Part shown: positions 63,320-64,000 of the stretch, piece after piece | Numbering within the stretch: position 1 is the stretch's first letter | Layout: each line of letters opens with the position of its first letter | Assembly (NCBI GenBank): GCA_963402885.1 | Contig: OY727095.1 | Coordinates: 19,535,001-19,599,000 of the forward strand | DNA length: 64,000 nucleotides | Source of the DNA: Antedon bifida | Lineage: Eukaryota; Echinodermata; Crinoidea; Comatulida; Antedonidae | Reading direction: 5' to 3' | Position numbers and translations under genes: made by a program | Notes under the pieces: generated by a model | Seen by the model: only the letters and a program-made list of their open reading frames with translations | Databases searched by the model: none | Told to the model about the DNA's origin: nothing

Positions 63320-64000
63320 GTTCATATATAGACATGATTGTTGTCATATCACTACCATAATTATATGGGCATATCCCTGTCATTACCGTATTTGGAAACA
63401 CCACACCATTTGGTGTTGATAAAGTAGACAAAGTTTAAAAAAAGTATTTTGCTATGAAAGAAAAGGAAATGGTATCGGTACACAAAAGTTATTAACATAA
63501 ATAATGATTAATAAACTATTTAACCATATGTGCATTTGATGTCAGTCAATTGGCTCTAGGTAGGTTGTCTTAATTGCAAATCAAAAGCTCCTTTTGGATG
63601 AAACATTTATCGTTGAGTAATGTAATGATTTATTTGTATGAGCACTACTGTTAGTTAGCTTTTCTTGTGCATTCCTTGAGCTGATAACTGTTGGTTGACA
63701 ACTTCTATATTGCATGTTAACCACATTTTGCAGCTCTGTCTTGTATAATATTAGGCCTATAGAGCAGGCATATATAAATAACAGAATTTGTTTAATATTA
63801 TATTTAAAAATATGAAATTGTCGATTGTTTGGCTTTGTTTTGTAAACCCATTTTTGCTGACTATAAGTAACACATACAAAATCATAAATAGTTGCTAAGT
63901 AAGTATGTAAAAAATGATAATTTATCAAGGTTACGGACAGTATGGTACCAAGTGTCGTTTGTCCTACAGTGTACAGGACAGTATATTTAAATATAATGGC
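63320..64000. other. No gene recognised
   Basis: AT-rich end of the window. A single TAGGCCTATAG near 63753. The minus-strand reading 63928-63581 has no family likeness. Confidence 0.5.

Overview
This window is animal nuclear DNA. It is AT-rich, has interrupted exons with GT-AG splice sites, CR1-like LINEs ending in A-rich tails, and many transposable-element families typical of marine invertebrates: DIRS, Ty3/Gypsy, Merlin, pogo/Tigger, several MULE types and SWIM/YqaJ-type genes. The octamer TAGGCCTA is scattered throughout. This fits an echinoderm or related ambulacrarian, but the assignment is an inference. I saw no rRNA or tRNA gene, no CRISPR array, no bacterial operon, and no convincing intact host gene. 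The best host or domesticated candidate is a short multi-exon/BEN-domain region at 43.3-44.65 kb.

Layout. 0-8.1 kb: a LINE truncated by the window edge has inserted into a SWIM zinc-finger gene remnant, followed by Gypsy integrase and DIRS reverse-transcriptase (RT) fragments. 8.2-12.4 kb: Mutator-like, uncharacterised-family and Tigger transposase remnants. 14-19.7 kb: three Gypsy remnants and a PHD-finger MULE. 19.8-23.1 kb: LINE pieces. 23.2-25.4 kb and 33.6-36.1 kb: two copies of one composite unit (repeat R followed by a pogo-like transposase with a C-terminal zinc finger). Copy A also carries a 393-bp MITE. 25.9-28.5 kb: a proline-rich ORF and a coiled-coil mobile family called here the YDGT family. 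29.2-32.7 kb: a delimited MULE element encoding a FLYWCH-MULE transposase, with inverted C-rich/G-rich tandem arrays and 8-bp target duplications. 36-46.7 kb: fragments of a GGDKGGG-motif family, hAT-like and MULE elements, and a LINE/Penelope-like piece. 48-54.4 kb: decayed uncharacterised transposon ORFs and a Gypsy gag. 55.6-61.3 kb: a Merlin transposase one stop codon short of an open C-terminal half, a second YDGT copy, MULE pieces, an integrase-OTU protease ORF and a LINE end. 61.3-64 kb: no genes, but a local duplication.

Nothing here looks like a working pathway. Almost every coding segment is broken by frameshifts, stops or internal deletions, and elements are nested in one another. 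The interest lies in element architecture: the FLYWCH-MULE with array-type ends, the integrase-OTU fusion, a MITE with a matching empty site, and several repeated protein families with no assigned function.
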